DNA of 64,000 nt from Calothrix parasitica NIES-267 (GTDB lineage Bacteria > Cyanobacteriota > Cyanobacteriia > Cyanobacteriales > Nostocaceae). Under the pieces are notes generated by a model. It was not told the origin of the DNA. It worked only from the letters and a program-made list of their open reading frames with translations, and searched no databases. The position numbers and the translations under genes are program-made. Below, piece by piece: positions 43,696 to 52,839 of this stretch. The stretch's first letter is position 1. Each line of letters starts with the position of its first letter. The DNA lies in NCBI RefSeq assembly GCF_002368095.1, contig NZ_AP018231.1, positions 1 through 64,000 on the forward strand, given 5' to 3'.

Positions 43696-45915
43696 TCAAT
43701 TCAAAAACTGAATTGTTTCTATACTATTAACCTCTTCCAATTGCTTAATATTATTCAACCAATTCTCTTGAAGTTTTTGTTCTTGCTCAAGCTTACCAAT
43801 CTCTTCAGCCCAGACTTTAGCCTTTACTCGTCTGAGAAACTTTTTCCAGTCTTTTTGAGCTTCTTTATGATAGATGATGTTATCAATAAACTTCTCAGTT
43901 CTTGCATAAGCAGCAATATTAGGTTGATAAATTAGTTCTTCTAAAGCTGCCTTGATTCTGGCAACTGTACGATCATAGTCAATTTGTAGTGCGTTAAAAA
44001 TCAAGTCTGCACTTGTATTTGGTCCGGCTTTTAAAGTTACTTCACCATTAGAAATTTGAATATTGCTAAGTTCAACTAAATGTTGGTAAATTTGTGGTTC
44101 AATTAAACCACTATAGGAAAGTTTAAAACTATCAATAATATGGAAACCTTGCTGAATTCTTTTCAAATCGGAATGTTCTTTTTCTAACAATTCTCTAAAA
44201 GTTTTGATAAATTCTGAGCCTTCTAAAGAATTAAGTAATACACCTAATTTTCCCGATGTTATTAAAATTTCTGCTATTCGTACTTTTAACTCTTGAATTG
44301 ATTCTTTGAGTCCTTCATCTAAATCACTAAAGTGGTCGGAAAGTAAAGTACGTAGCAAATCTCGGTAATCACCATAAGCTTTCATCGGATTACAGGCTTT
44401 AATTTGCTGGTTAATTTCCTCTTCTGGATTACTAGCTGTTAAAATTCCAGCATTTTGCTTACAATTGTTGTACACTTTCTCAATACTGGATTCAAGACTA
44501 TGGGATGGCAATTGACAGCGTTTAGCAAATTCAAGTCTTAAATCCTGGAAAGCGATGGTAATTTCTCGCCACCATCCATCTTGATCGGTGCCAAACAAAT
44601 CTTCATATTTATCATCAATAATTCTAGATAAATCACTGTTAGTGCCACTAAAAACTTTTCGAGCAGACTGTATAATCAAATCAATATCTTGCTGAATTTT
44701 CTGTAAACGTTCTTGACTTTGCCAAGCATACTTTTCATCAAGGTCTAAAATATGTTCTGCTAAGTAATTAAGGATGCGATTAAAAACTTGGTTAGTATCA
44801 TCAGGGTTTGAACAATCAGCTATTTCACAACTAACTACTTGCATTTTTAAGGTATCTTTAAGAGCTTTGCAAGCATTCATATTTTGTGTTCTTTGGCTAT
44901 GGTTAATAACCATAAATGCCCTAGCTGCAAGGTTATTTAACTCCTCAGCCGCAGTATCGTAAAGTTCTGTGTCAAAATTAACCCATTGGAAGCGTTGGGG
45001 GTCCGGTCTTTTTATAAATAGCACAACATCTACTGCTGTCCCCAGAGTTTCTAGCATCACTGTTTCGTCACCCAGTTTAGAATCTCCCAAACCAGGAATA
45101 TCAACTAGAGCAATCTTACCAACATCGGGATTTTCAAAAGGACATAAGATATTGACTTCACGTACAGCCAGATGCTTGAAGGTAAGTAATTCTCCGTGAG
45201 TATTGCGTTCTTGTCTTACATATTCAGATACTTCTTCTACAGTTATGTTTTTCTTTACGGGTTCTGTTCCCGGAACAATTAAATGTCGATATTGTTCTAA
45301 ATTTTTGAAATAGTCAGATTGAAGGTGTTGATAAACTGCTTCATTTGTCGCTCCAGCGGGCATTTCTTCTGGTAAAGATGCTTGAGCAAATTCATCTAAG
45401 CTACAGGGTTCAGGTTTGAGTTGAAGCGATTTGTAGTAAGGAAGAATAACTTCTTCTAAGAAAGTTTTTTCTGAATGCAGAATGACTTTAACTTCAACAG
45501 AACCTTCTTGATTGTAAACCACACTACGAACAGCAGTACAAGCTGCTCCTTCATAAGCCGGAATTTCGCGATCGCTAAGCCCACTTAAACTTTTGAGCAA
45601 GGTACTTTTTCCTTGTCCCATCAATCCCATAACACCGATATTTAGGGTGTTCCTGGAAAATCTGCTCCTAAGTTTAGAAAGTATAATTAATTCAGAGCTA
45701 ATGCGTTTTTGAATATCACCAAAATCAATTGCCTTTAAATGCTCTAAAACTTCACTATTCTGATTTTCTTTTAGTAATGCTTCTCTTTGATTTTGTAGGT
45801 TATACAAAGCTGATGCTCTTGTTTGAAGTTTCTCCTCAACTGTTGCTATTTTTTTGGGAAGATAACCAGATCTACGCTCAACTATGTTAGCGACCTGCTC
45901 CGCTCTAGAAGGCAT
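43696..45915 (-). CDS. Dynamin-like GTPase
   Basis: 739 residues. N-terminal helix bundle, then G1 IGVMGLMGQGKSTLLKSLSG near residue 103, a threonine-containing G2 region (AYEGAACTAVRSV), G3 VDIPGLGDSK near 273 and a G4-like VINHSQ. A long helical stalk follows. Bacterial dynamin-like proteins remodel membranes or protect them during phage attack (family knowledge). First gene of a four-gene operon. Confidence 0.8.
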   Translation of the reverse strand: MPSRAEQVANIVERRSGYLPKKIATVEEKLQTRASALYNLQNQREALLKENQNSEVLEHLKAIDFGDIQKRISSELIILSKLRSRFSRNTLNIGVMGLMGQGKSTLLKSLSGLSDREIPAYEGAACTAVRSVVYNQEGSVEVKVILHSEKTFLEEVILPYYKSLQLKPEPCSLDEFAQASLPEEMPAGATNEAVYQHLQSDYFKNLEQYRHLIVPGTEPVKKNITVEEVSEYVRQERNTHGELLTFKHLAVREVNILCPFENPDVGKIALVDIPGLGDSKLGDETVMLETLGTAVDVVLFIKRPDPQRFQWVNFDTELYDTAAEELNNLAARAFMVINHSQRTQNMNACKALKDTLKMQVVSCEIADCSNPDDTNQVFNRILNYLAEHILDLDEKYAWQSQERLQKIQQDIDLIIQSARKVFSGTNSDLSRIIDDKYEDLFGTDQDGWWREITIAFQDLRLEFAKRCQLPSHSLESSIEKVYNNCKQNAGILTASNPEEEINQQIKACNPMKAYGDYRDLLRTLLSDHFSDLDEGLKESIQELKVRIAEILITSGKLGVLLNSLEGSEFIKTFRELLEKEHSDLKRIQQGFHIIDSFKLSYSGLIEPQIYQHLVELSNIQISNGEVTLKAGPNTSADLIFNALQIDYDRTVARIKAALEELIYQPNIAAYARTEKFIDNIIYHKEAQKDWKKFLRRVKAKVWAEEIGKLEQEQKLQENWLNNIKQLEEVNSIETIQFLN

Positions 45916-46232
45916 ATTAACTTATTTATGTAATGTTTCTGACACACCATAGCACTTAATTTTTGGGACTGTATTAGTAGAAATACTGACTTAATTTTCA
46001 TAATGTAAAGATTAGATAGTGTATGCCTAAGAATGTATCGGAGTCGTAACAATAATGATAACTTTCCCCATTGGTGACTCTAAAAACTCTCTTTACAAAA
46101 GTAATATAAGTTTAACTTGTCACCAATGGGGTAATAAAAAGGTATTTTGGATACGTATGGTGTTCACAAGTTATTTTTTTGCTGTCTTTTAAGTTAAGTT
46201 ATGTTTCAATTCCGATTTGCCGATTAGTGCTT
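45916..46232. other. Divergent intergenic region with large hairpin
   Basis: CCCCATTGGTGAC (46066-46078) and GTCACCAATGGGG (46119-46131) form a 13-bp perfect inverted repeat around 40 nt. It may be a small MITE or an operator between the GTPase operon and xisH. Confidence 0.6.
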
Positions 46233-46652
46233 ATGCCCGCCAAAGATGTATATCACAATGTTGTCAGAACTGCTTTAGAAAAAGATGGCTGGGTAATTAC
46301 TGACGACCCATTCAAGTTAAAGTGCGGTACAAAGGATTTGTACGTAGATTTAGGTGCTGAAAAACTTTTAGCAGCCCAAAAAGGTGAAGAAAAAATTGCA
46401 GTGGAAATCAAAAGTTTTCTTAGTCCATCTCCAGTTAGTGACCTAGAAAATGCTTTGGGACAGTTTATTCTTTATTACGATATTTTAGAAGAACAAGGAA
46501 GCGATAGAGTTTTATATCTTGCAATTCCTCAAAGAACTTATACTGAGCTTTTTTCTGAACCTATTGGACAAATTTTATTAAAAAAGAAACGTTTGCGTTT
46601 AATTATATTTGAACCCAAACAAGAGGTAATTGTACAATGGATACCTGCTTAA
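46233..46652 (+). CDS. xisH: XisH family protein
   Basis: 139 residues from ATG 46233 (MPAKDVYHNVVRTALEKDGW); an open frame extends back to 46179. DLYVDLGAEKLLAAQKGEEK followed by IAVEIKSFLSPSPVSDLENA gives a PD-(D/E)XK-type core (D, E-x-K). XisH was named from fdxN-element excision in Anabaena, but most copies are not linked to fdxN, as here. It overlaps xisI by 16 nt, the conserved pairing. Confidence 0.92.
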   Translation: MPAKDVYHNVVRTALEKDGWVITDDPFKLKCGTKDLYVDLGAEKLLAAQKGEEKIAVEIKSFLSPSPVSDLENALGQFILYYDILEEQGSDRVLYLAIPQRTYTELFSEPIGQILLKKKRLRLIIFEPKQEVIVQWIPA

Positions 46653-46972
46653 ATTATCGTCAAATCATTGAGAATATTTTGACTGAATATGTTAAAGTTC
46701 CTTACTCTAATAGAGAATTAGAAAGTGAACTAATCATTGATAAAAAAGAAAATAATTATTTAGTAATGACTTTGGGATGGGAAGGAGAAAAACGGGTTCA
46801 CGGTTGTATAATCCATATCGAAATTATTGATGAAAAAATTTGGATTCAACGAGATGGAACTGAATACGGTATTGCAAATGAACTAGTAGCCGCAGGTATT
46901 CCTAAATCACAAATTGTTTTAGCTTTTCATCCTATTGATGTGAGACAATACACCGAATTTGCTGTGATGTAA
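46637..46972 (+). CDS. xisI: XisI family protein
   Basis: 111 residues. YRQIIENILTEYVKVPYSNR, VMTLGWEGEKRVHGCIIHIE, KIWIQRDGTEYGIANELVAA and the closing FHPIDVRQYTEFAV are the XisI hallmarks. It starts inside the end of xisH, so the two are translationally coupled. The pair behaves genetically like a nuclease with its partner; the present function is unknown. Confidence 0.92.
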   Translation: MDTCLNYRQIIENILTEYVKVPYSNRELESELIIDKKENNYLVMTLGWEGEKRVHGCIIHIEIIDEKIWIQRDGTEYGIANELVAAGIPKSQIVLAFHPIDVRQYTEFAVM

Positions 46973-47067
46973 TTATATTGTTTGTCGGCTAAGTACAATA
47001 CGCTAAAAAATTCACACATAACCAGTTATCTTTAAAAGAGAATGGGGGCAGGTCAATTAACTTACTC

Positions 47068-47820
47068 ATGACCAAAATCATCGCAGTTTTTAACCAGGCG
47101 GGCGGGGTTGCCAAAACCACCCTAACCCAAAACCTGGGCTATCACCTAGCACGCAGGAAACACAACGTCCTGCTCATAGACATGGACCCGCAAGGTTCCT
47201 TAACAATTTTTATGGGCTTAGTTCCCAGAGAATTGGAGAAATCCATGTATGATGCCATAGTCGAAGAACAACCCCTACCAATTTATGAGGGGATTCACGG
47301 CATGGACTTGGCACCTACTAACACCACTCTTAGTACGGCGGAAATGCAATTAGTCAATGCTGATTTGCGCGACTTTCGCCTCAAATACGCCATTGAACCA
47401 ATTCAAGAAGATTACGACTTTATATTGATAGATTGTCCTCCTAGCTTGGGACTGCTAAGTTACGTTTCTCTCGTCGCAGCGACTCACGTCCTCGTACCCA
47501 TAGAAACCCATTTCAAAGCCTTTGAAGGCACCAACGAACTTCTTAAAACTGTCGCCAGAGTTCGCACTAGAGTCAACCGCTCTTTAGAAATAGGCGGATT
47601 TGTCCCTACTAAATACGATGCTCGTAACTCCCAAGACACCCGCACCTTGGGAGCCATCCAAGAACAACTTGAATCTGTAGGAAAAATCCTGCCTCCCATT
47701 CCTCGCTCTACTACCTTTGTAGATGCAACAGAAGAAAGAATGCCCTTAGCCGTATATCAGCCAAAGCATCCAGCCGTTAAAGTACTTGAACAAATAGCTA
47801 GCAGCATGGAGTCACTATGA
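47068..47820 (+). CDS. parA: Plasmid partition ATPase
   Basis: 250 residues. Deviant Walker A (FNQAGGVAKTTLTQNLGYHL) at the N-terminus, IDMDPQGSLTIFMGL, then YDFILIDCPPSLGLLSYVSL mark a ParA/Soj-type ATPase without an N-terminal HTH (type Ib-like size). It binds DNA nonspecifically and drives segregation with ParB-parS. Its stop overlaps the parB ATG by 4 nt. Confidence 0.95.
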   Translation: MTKIIAVFNQAGGVAKTTLTQNLGYHLARRKHNVLLIDMDPQGSLTIFMGLVPRELEKSMYDAIVEEQPLPIYEGIHGMDLAPTNTTLSTAEMQLVNADLRDFRLKYAIEPIQEDYDFILIDCPPSLGLLSYVSLVAATHVLVPIETHFKAFEGTNELLKTVARVRTRVNRSLEIGGFVPTKYDARNSQDTRTLGAIQEQLESVGKILPPIPRSTTFVDATEERMPLAVYQPKHPAVKVLEQIASSMESL

Positions 47821-48935
47821 ACCGCAAACGCAGCCAACCACTCAAAAGTCAAATTGACATACCTTGGGACACCACAGATATTTCAGCTACCGATAAAGCC
47901 GATTCCACACAGAACGTACCATTAAAACAAATTCATATAGCCGCAACTCAACCGCGCCGCTACTTTGACCCCAAAGCAATCGCAGAGTTAGCCGAATCCA
48001 TTAAACAACACGGCATCTTGCAACCCCTGTTGGTACGTCCTAGAGCCAGAACTGGATACGAATTGGTAGCAGGAGAGCGACGCTACCGTGCAGCTAAAGA
48101 ATGCGGATTAAAGGATGTACCCGTTGTTATCCGCAAGTTAAGTAACGAAGCCGCTTTTCAACTAGCATTAATTGAAAACCTGCAACGAGAAGACCTCAAC
48201 CCCGTAGAAGAAACAGAAGGTATTCTACATTTACTGGCTATTAAATTAGGTAGAGCGATTGAAGAAATTCCCCCCTTACTGCGCCGCTTACAGCACGAAC
48301 GGAAAGAATCTGCTAAATCTGACAATAACGTTATTGGAACAGAAGAAACTTCTCAAAAAGAATCTGACAATAACGTTATTGGGAAAAAAGATTCGGATAA
48401 TAAGAATGCAGAAAATAATGTTATTGGGGAACAGGAATTAGACTCAAAAGAATCTTCCAATAACGTTATTGGAAAAGACGAATCAGATGACCCGGAGCCA
48501 TCAAGTCAAGAAAACCCAGAGTTAAAAATTGTAGAAGAAGTGTTTAAAAGATTGAGTTTGATGGCTTGGGAATCATTCGCCAACAACCGCTTGCCTCTGC
48601 TAAATCTTCCAGAAGACATTTTAGAAGCACTTAGAAAAGGCTCCCTTGAATACACCAAAGCAAAAGCCATCGCTCAAATTAAAGAAACGAGCGAGCGCAT
48701 TGCATTTTTAGAGCAAGCCATTAAAGAAAATTGGTCTTTAAGCGAAATCAAACAGCGTATTAGCGAGAAGAAAAACCCAAGCTCTACCCCGGAAAATGAA
48801 TCTAGCAATTATAAAGAGCGTTTTGCTACTGCGACTACCAAGTTAAAAAGGTCGCGTGTTTGGTCGAACCCCAAGAAACGCAAGCAGATAGAAAAATTAG
48901 TTTTACAACTGGAAGCGTTGACGCAGGAAGGTTGA
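47817..48935 (+). CDS. parB: Plasmid partition protein with NNVIG repeats
   Basis: 372 residues. ATQPRRYFDPKAIAELAESI, VAGERRYRAAKECG and LIENLQREDLNPVEETEGIL form the ParB N-terminal CTPase domain. A family-unusual insert (about residues 165-220) carries four NNVIG pentapeptides at 15-residue spacing. It splits the HTH region, which resumes at LSLMAWESFANNRLPLLNLP and AKAIAQIKETSERIAFLEQA. The insert's DNA is four palindromes. Confidence 0.93.
   Translation: MNRKRSQPLKSQIDIPWDTTDISATDKADSTQNVPLKQIHIAATQPRRYFDPKAIAELAESIKQHGILQPLLVRPRARTGYELVAGERRYRAAKECGLKDVPVVIRKLSNEAAFQLALIENLQREDLNPVEETEGILHLLAIKLGRAIEEIPPLLRRLQHERKESAKSDNNVIGTEETSQKESDNNVIGKKDSDNKNAENNVIGEQELDSKESSNNVIGKDESDDPEPSSQENPELKIVEEVFKRLSLMAWESFANNRLPLLNLPEDILEALRKGSLEYTKAKAIAQIKETSERIAFLEQAIKENWSLSEIKQRISEKKNPSSTPENESSNYKERFATATTKLKRSRVWSNPKKRKQIEKLVLQLEALTQEG
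48323..48474. repeat. Four palindromes 45 bp apart inside parB (candidate parS)
   Basis: CAATAACGTTATTG at 48323-48336 and 48368-48381, AATAATGTTATT at 48414-48425, and the 20-bp perfect palindrome TTCCAATAACGTTATTGGAA at 48455-48474. The centres are exactly 45 bp apart. Size and symmetry fit parS sites bound by ParB dimers. Confidence 0.7.
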
Positions 48936-49271
48936 GGTACTGAGAAGACGGTTGACGAATATTGATAGGGAGGGAGTCGCGTACTGGTTCTCCTTTCCTT
49001 TAAAAGCTATTGAGTCATAATAAAAAGTACTTCCACCGTTATTTACAATCAAAAATATAAATATTCGACTCAAGCCTGATTCGGAGCAATTTATAAGGGC
49101 ACAAATTACTAGGGGCAAATATGAAAATCCGGCTATATATTATTAGATAACCCAACAGAACACGTCGGTTTGGAAGATTGGAAAGTTTGCAATAATTAAA
49201 CATTGATTGGCAAGAAGCAAGAAAAAATATTAAGTTAGATTTTAGCCAGTAAATAACTTCATGGAGTTCCC
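48936..49271 (+). other. Intergenic region with gene debris
   Basis: About 335 bp. Short coding-like scraps (LLDNPTEHVGLEDWKVCNN; IDWQEARKNIKLDFSQ) in different frames suggest a decayed gene. No regulatory site recognised. Confidence 0.4.
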
Positions 49272-52139
49272 ATGCTAGAGTCAGAAAAACTTATTCAAAT
49301 CGTACAAGCCTGGTTATCGTATATCAGGTTGGAAGAACTGACTCAAGCAGAAGTAGAACGTGGGTCGGAACGGTTTCCAAACGTGTTCAGTGATAACGTT
49401 AGACTTGTCGGCAATAAACTATTACTGACTAACGAACTCTTCAAACAATTTCAGCAACAGCAACAAGCCGCAATTAACCGAGATAAGCCCAACGAATTTC
49501 AAATAGCTGCTGCCTTACCCCAAATATATTTAGTTCAGGGGAGAGGAAGAGAACAGAAGCTGAAATTTCTACCACTCTTCACCATTGATATTTCTAAAAT
49601 ATTCCGAGGTAGATATCGTAAAACTGGTTGGGATTTGACTGAGTTTGAGTTTCAACCAGTAATTGTAAATTTAATGCGACTCTACGGTTTAGAAGAAGAA
49701 GTTGCCGAATCTTTGATTGTCACAGAAGGTATATTTAAATTTTTAGAAGATACCTTTAAAAGAAAATTCCCCAGCCTGCATGACTTTATCGACCAGGTGG
49801 ACTTACCAGAAGGTAGATACAAATCTTTCCGACAACCTTATTTACTGCGCTGCGACTTTGTACCGTACAACGCTCAATTAAAACAAGACCTGCGAGACAT
49901 ATTAAAGCAATTCCAAGATACACCAGATAATTGTAAATGGCTGGTTGATAATCATCCTGCTGTAGAGTATATCTGTAATTCGCCCAAACCACCCGAACAT
50001 GAAGTCATGTTTTGGGGAGCGTTTCCTTCTCACGCACCTGATTCATTTCAAGCCTCAGCACTCAAACACGCCCAACATAATCCCATCACTGCCGTTCACG
50101 GGCCACCAGGTACTGGGAAAACTGAATTATTCTTGCATTTAGTAGCGCAGCAAATCGTAAAAAGAGCGCTCCGAATTGTTCGTGGGGAAGAAGATGCGAG
50201 TAATCTAACTTTATTTGCTAGCACTAACAACAGTGCTATTCAAAAATTCCAGCAAAGACTTTTTGAAAAATTCCCCACCGAACACTTTTATTTAGATGGT
50301 GGTAGTCAAGGAGTTATCAGACGTTCAACACTGCCAAAACTACAACAAGCACAAGATTGGTTGCGAGCTACTGAATTTAACCAGGAGATATGGGAGCAAG
50401 CCAAACTTGATTTATTGTCAGCAGAAAACGAAATCCAACAACTGATAGAAGAAGACCGTTTTAACGAAAGCCAGCAAGTTGCGTCGGCTGAACAGCTATC
50501 ACAACTAGATGCCCAAATTCAATCTCTCAATAACGAAATTGCTGCTATTCATGAGGAGTTAGAAGTAGTAAGCGAGCAGCAAGAGAGCTTGGGAGATTAT
50601 GTAGATTTTCCTTCTTATGCCTACCAGCAAATAAAAGAAGGATTACAAAAGGCAGAACGGGAATTACCTCATGTATCCGACTCAATCGCCAAACGCGCTT
50701 TTGACTGGATTAATTTTACTACCGATAAACTAGTTTTTAAACGTCTGGCGAATCGCGTAAACGCTGCTGTATTAAATACCTTGGCAACAGCGCATCCTTT
50801 CCAGCTACCCCTTGACCGAGAAGGTTTAGCTGCATCCCAGACGGAAGTTAATCAAAAACTGGATTCCTCCCAACAATGGCAGAATATTAACCCAAAAGTA
50901 ACTGAACTTCAAACGCAACTGACAAAGTTAAACCAGCAACTGGAGTCAAAACAAACTCATCACCAACAACTCCAAATACAACTTGATAGCTATCCAGACG
51001 AAGACTTTTACAGCCGCTTCTACCGCGACTACCATTCACAACAGGTAGAACTATTTCAACGCGCTTTTGAGTTCCTTCAACAAGAAACACTCCGACGTAA
51101 AGATAAAGTCATGCAGGCGGTAGAAACCTACGGAAGCGCCTTAACGGGAGACGGGGATGCACTGCTCAAACTAGAAACGGAACCAGAAAATATCTACTGT
51201 GACTTAAGTTTAATTTTCCCCGTTATTAGCTCCAGCCTGCAATCGGTACGTAACATGCTACCAACTCTTCATTCCAATAGCATTGCGCTGGCATTAGCAG
51301 ATGAAGCAGGAACCACTTTAATACATCAACTATTTCCCTTACTGGTTCGTTCCAAACAAGCAGTCGTAGCAGGCGACCCAAAACAAATTGAGCCAATTAT
51401 AAACCTGTGCGACGACACCATCAAACAGTACCTCAAAACCGCCTTTCTGGAACAAGGGATGACCCAGATAGACTATTATCGTTATGCCCCCACAGCCAAA
51501 TACACCGCTACCGCTTATCATCGTGCTGCTGGCGCTAATGGCACGGAAGGGAACTTAGGTACCGGAATAGTCTTAAGGAATCACTACCGCTGTGCTGCGC
51601 CTATTATCCAATTTTGCAGCCCTAACTATCCCGGTGGTTTACAAATTCTCTCAAATTACGATAGTTCTACACAACCTCCACACCTACTGGCTTACCACGT
51701 CGAAGGAAGCCATGTAAATCACACTAACCCAGAAGAAATTGATGCCATAGAAGCCTTTCTTACCTCCTATATTGCTGACGGCGAGGATAATTCAAAAACA
51801 ATTGGGGTAATATCGCCGTTTTTGCAACAAGCCAATGCACTTAAATATCGACTTATGAAGCGTTGTCAAAACCTTTCTTGGAACGATATTGGCACAGTTC
51901 ACACCTTCCAAGGAGGAGAGAAAGCAGCCATAATATTATCTCCTTACCAATGCCACCAGGAGCATAGTTTTTGGTTCCTCAATCGTAAACCTAATTTACT
52001 CAATACAGCCGTTAGTAGAGCAAAAGAATTATTTGTTTTAGTGGGTAATCTTGAGGAATTGAAACGGGCTGGTGGTGAAACTAAGCGGTTAGTAGAACAC
52101 ATTGAACAACATGGTGAAATTCGTTCTACCAATTCTTAA
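49272..52139 (+). CDS. Superfamily 1 helicase/ATPase (AAA_11/AAA_12 type)
   Basis: 955 residues. Walker A TAVHGPPGTGKTELFLHLVA near residue 277, a long coiled coil (about 395-460 and 545-585), motif II LALADEAGTTLIHQLFPLLV near 675, AVVAGDPKQIEPI, then TIGVISPFLQQANALKYRL, DIGTVHTFQGGEKAAIILSP and LLNTAVSRAKELFVLVGNLE. This is the Upf1/Dna2-like SF1B layout. The N-terminal 270 residues are unassigned. Plasmid maintenance or defence; unclear. Confidence 0.88.
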   Translation: MLESEKLIQIVQAWLSYIRLEELTQAEVERGSERFPNVFSDNVRLVGNKLLLTNELFKQFQQQQQAAINRDKPNEFQIAAALPQIYLVQGRGREQKLKFLPLFTIDISKIFRGRYRKTGWDLTEFEFQPVIVNLMRLYGLEEEVAESLIVTEGIFKFLEDTFKRKFPSLHDFIDQVDLPEGRYKSFRQPYLLRCDFVPYNAQLKQDLRDILKQFQDTPDNCKWLVDNHPAVEYICNSPKPPEHEVMFWGAFPSHAPDSFQASALKHAQHNPITAVHGPPGTGKTELFLHLVAQQIVKRALRIVRGEEDASNLTLFASTNNSAIQKFQQRLFEKFPTEHFYLDGGSQGVIRRSTLPKLQQAQDWLRATEFNQEIWEQAKLDLLSAENEIQQLIEEDRFNESQQVASAEQLSQLDAQIQSLNNEIAAIHEELEVVSEQQESLGDYVDFPSYAYQQIKEGLQKAERELPHVSDSIAKRAFDWINFTTDKLVFKRLANRVNAAVLNTLATAHPFQLPLDREGLAASQTEVNQKLDSSQQWQNINPKVTELQTQLTKLNQQLESKQTHHQQLQIQLDSYPDEDFYSRFYRDYHSQQVELFQRAFEFLQQETLRRKDKVMQAVETYGSALTGDGDALLKLETEPENIYCDLSLIFPVISSSLQSVRNMLPTLHSNSIALALADEAGTTLIHQLFPLLVRSKQAVVAGDPKQIEPIINLCDDTIKQYLKTAFLEQGMTQIDYYRYAPTAKYTATAYHRAAGANGTEGNLGTGIVLRNHYRCAAPIIQFCSPNYPGGLQILSNYDSSTQPPHLLAYHVEGSHVNHTNPEEIDAIEAFLTSYIADGEDNSKTIGVISPFLQQANALKYRLMKRCQNLSWNDIGTVHTFQGGEKAAIILSPYQCHQEHSFWFLNRKPNLLNTAVSRAKELFVLVGNLEELKRAGGETKRLVEHIEQHGEIRSTNS

Positions 52140-52548
52140 ATGCCTTGGAAGGTTAACTATTATCAACGAAAGCAGGAATGCTGTAATAACGTCTCGATTC
52201 TCGTTGTATGGTAAAACAACTCACTAGCAACTGGAAAAATCTGGCGGAAGAGTAGGCGCTGCGATAAGTAACTGTGTTATCTCACGAGCAATTTTTGTAG
52301 CAGTGCCTACTCCCGCCTGATTAGCGAAGCGGTTTTCAGTTGCGTCCCCCTCTTAGTGTGTTGTTACTGATTACAGGAGCGTGGGTTTATATAACGGGAG
52401 ATGCTTATGAATCAATGAGCGATAGTTTTTCGAGGGTATTAGCTTTGACTTCCGAGCAAGGTAGTATTGAATTAGCATGGAGCAAACAATTATCTGAATG
52501 GTGTTGAGTGTGGATTGAGTTAAATATAAATTACCTTTTTAAAAAGCC
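52140..52548 (+). other. Intergenic region with structured repeat and relic
   Basis: An imperfect inverted repeat spans 52227-52345: GCAACTGGAAAA/TTTTCAGTTGC outside, GGCGGAAGAGTAGGC/GCCTACTCCCGCC inside. From about 52370 to TGA 52505-52507 a frame reads ITGAWVYITGDAYESMSDSF without a start, probably a relic. Confidence 0.45.
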
Positions 52549-52785
52549 ATGAATCTTAGCGAAGTTTTACCCGCAGTTAGCCAGCTATCACATCAAGATA
52601 AACTACGGCTAATCCACTTTCTACTGTTGGCTGTTGCTAAAGAAGAAGGATGTAGCTTAGAAACCAGTGATGCAGAGAATACGCTCTTGAATCAACTTGC
52701 TTTGACCAGTGCCACCGTTTGGTCGCCTCAAGTGGATAATAAGTCAATGCAAGCCTTGTCAGACCTGTTAGTAAAAGCTTCATAA
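52549..52785 (+). CDS. Hypothetical 78-residue protein
   Basis: Starts MNLSEVLPAVSQLSHQDKLR, continues LIHFLLLAVAKEEGCSL, ends MQALSDLLVKAS. The first 30 residues resemble small cyanobacterial antitoxin-like proteins, but no toxin gene is adjacent. The ATG lacks a strong Shine-Dalgarno. Convergent with the relaxase gene. Confidence 0.55.
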   Translation: MNLSEVLPAVSQLSHQDKLRLIHFLLLAVAKEEGCSLETSDAENTLLNQLALTSATVWSPQVDNKSMQALSDLLVKAS

Positions 52786-52839
52786 GAATCCAATGCTTGA
52801 AGGTCATCATTTTTCATTCATAGAAAGAACCGATAGTTT

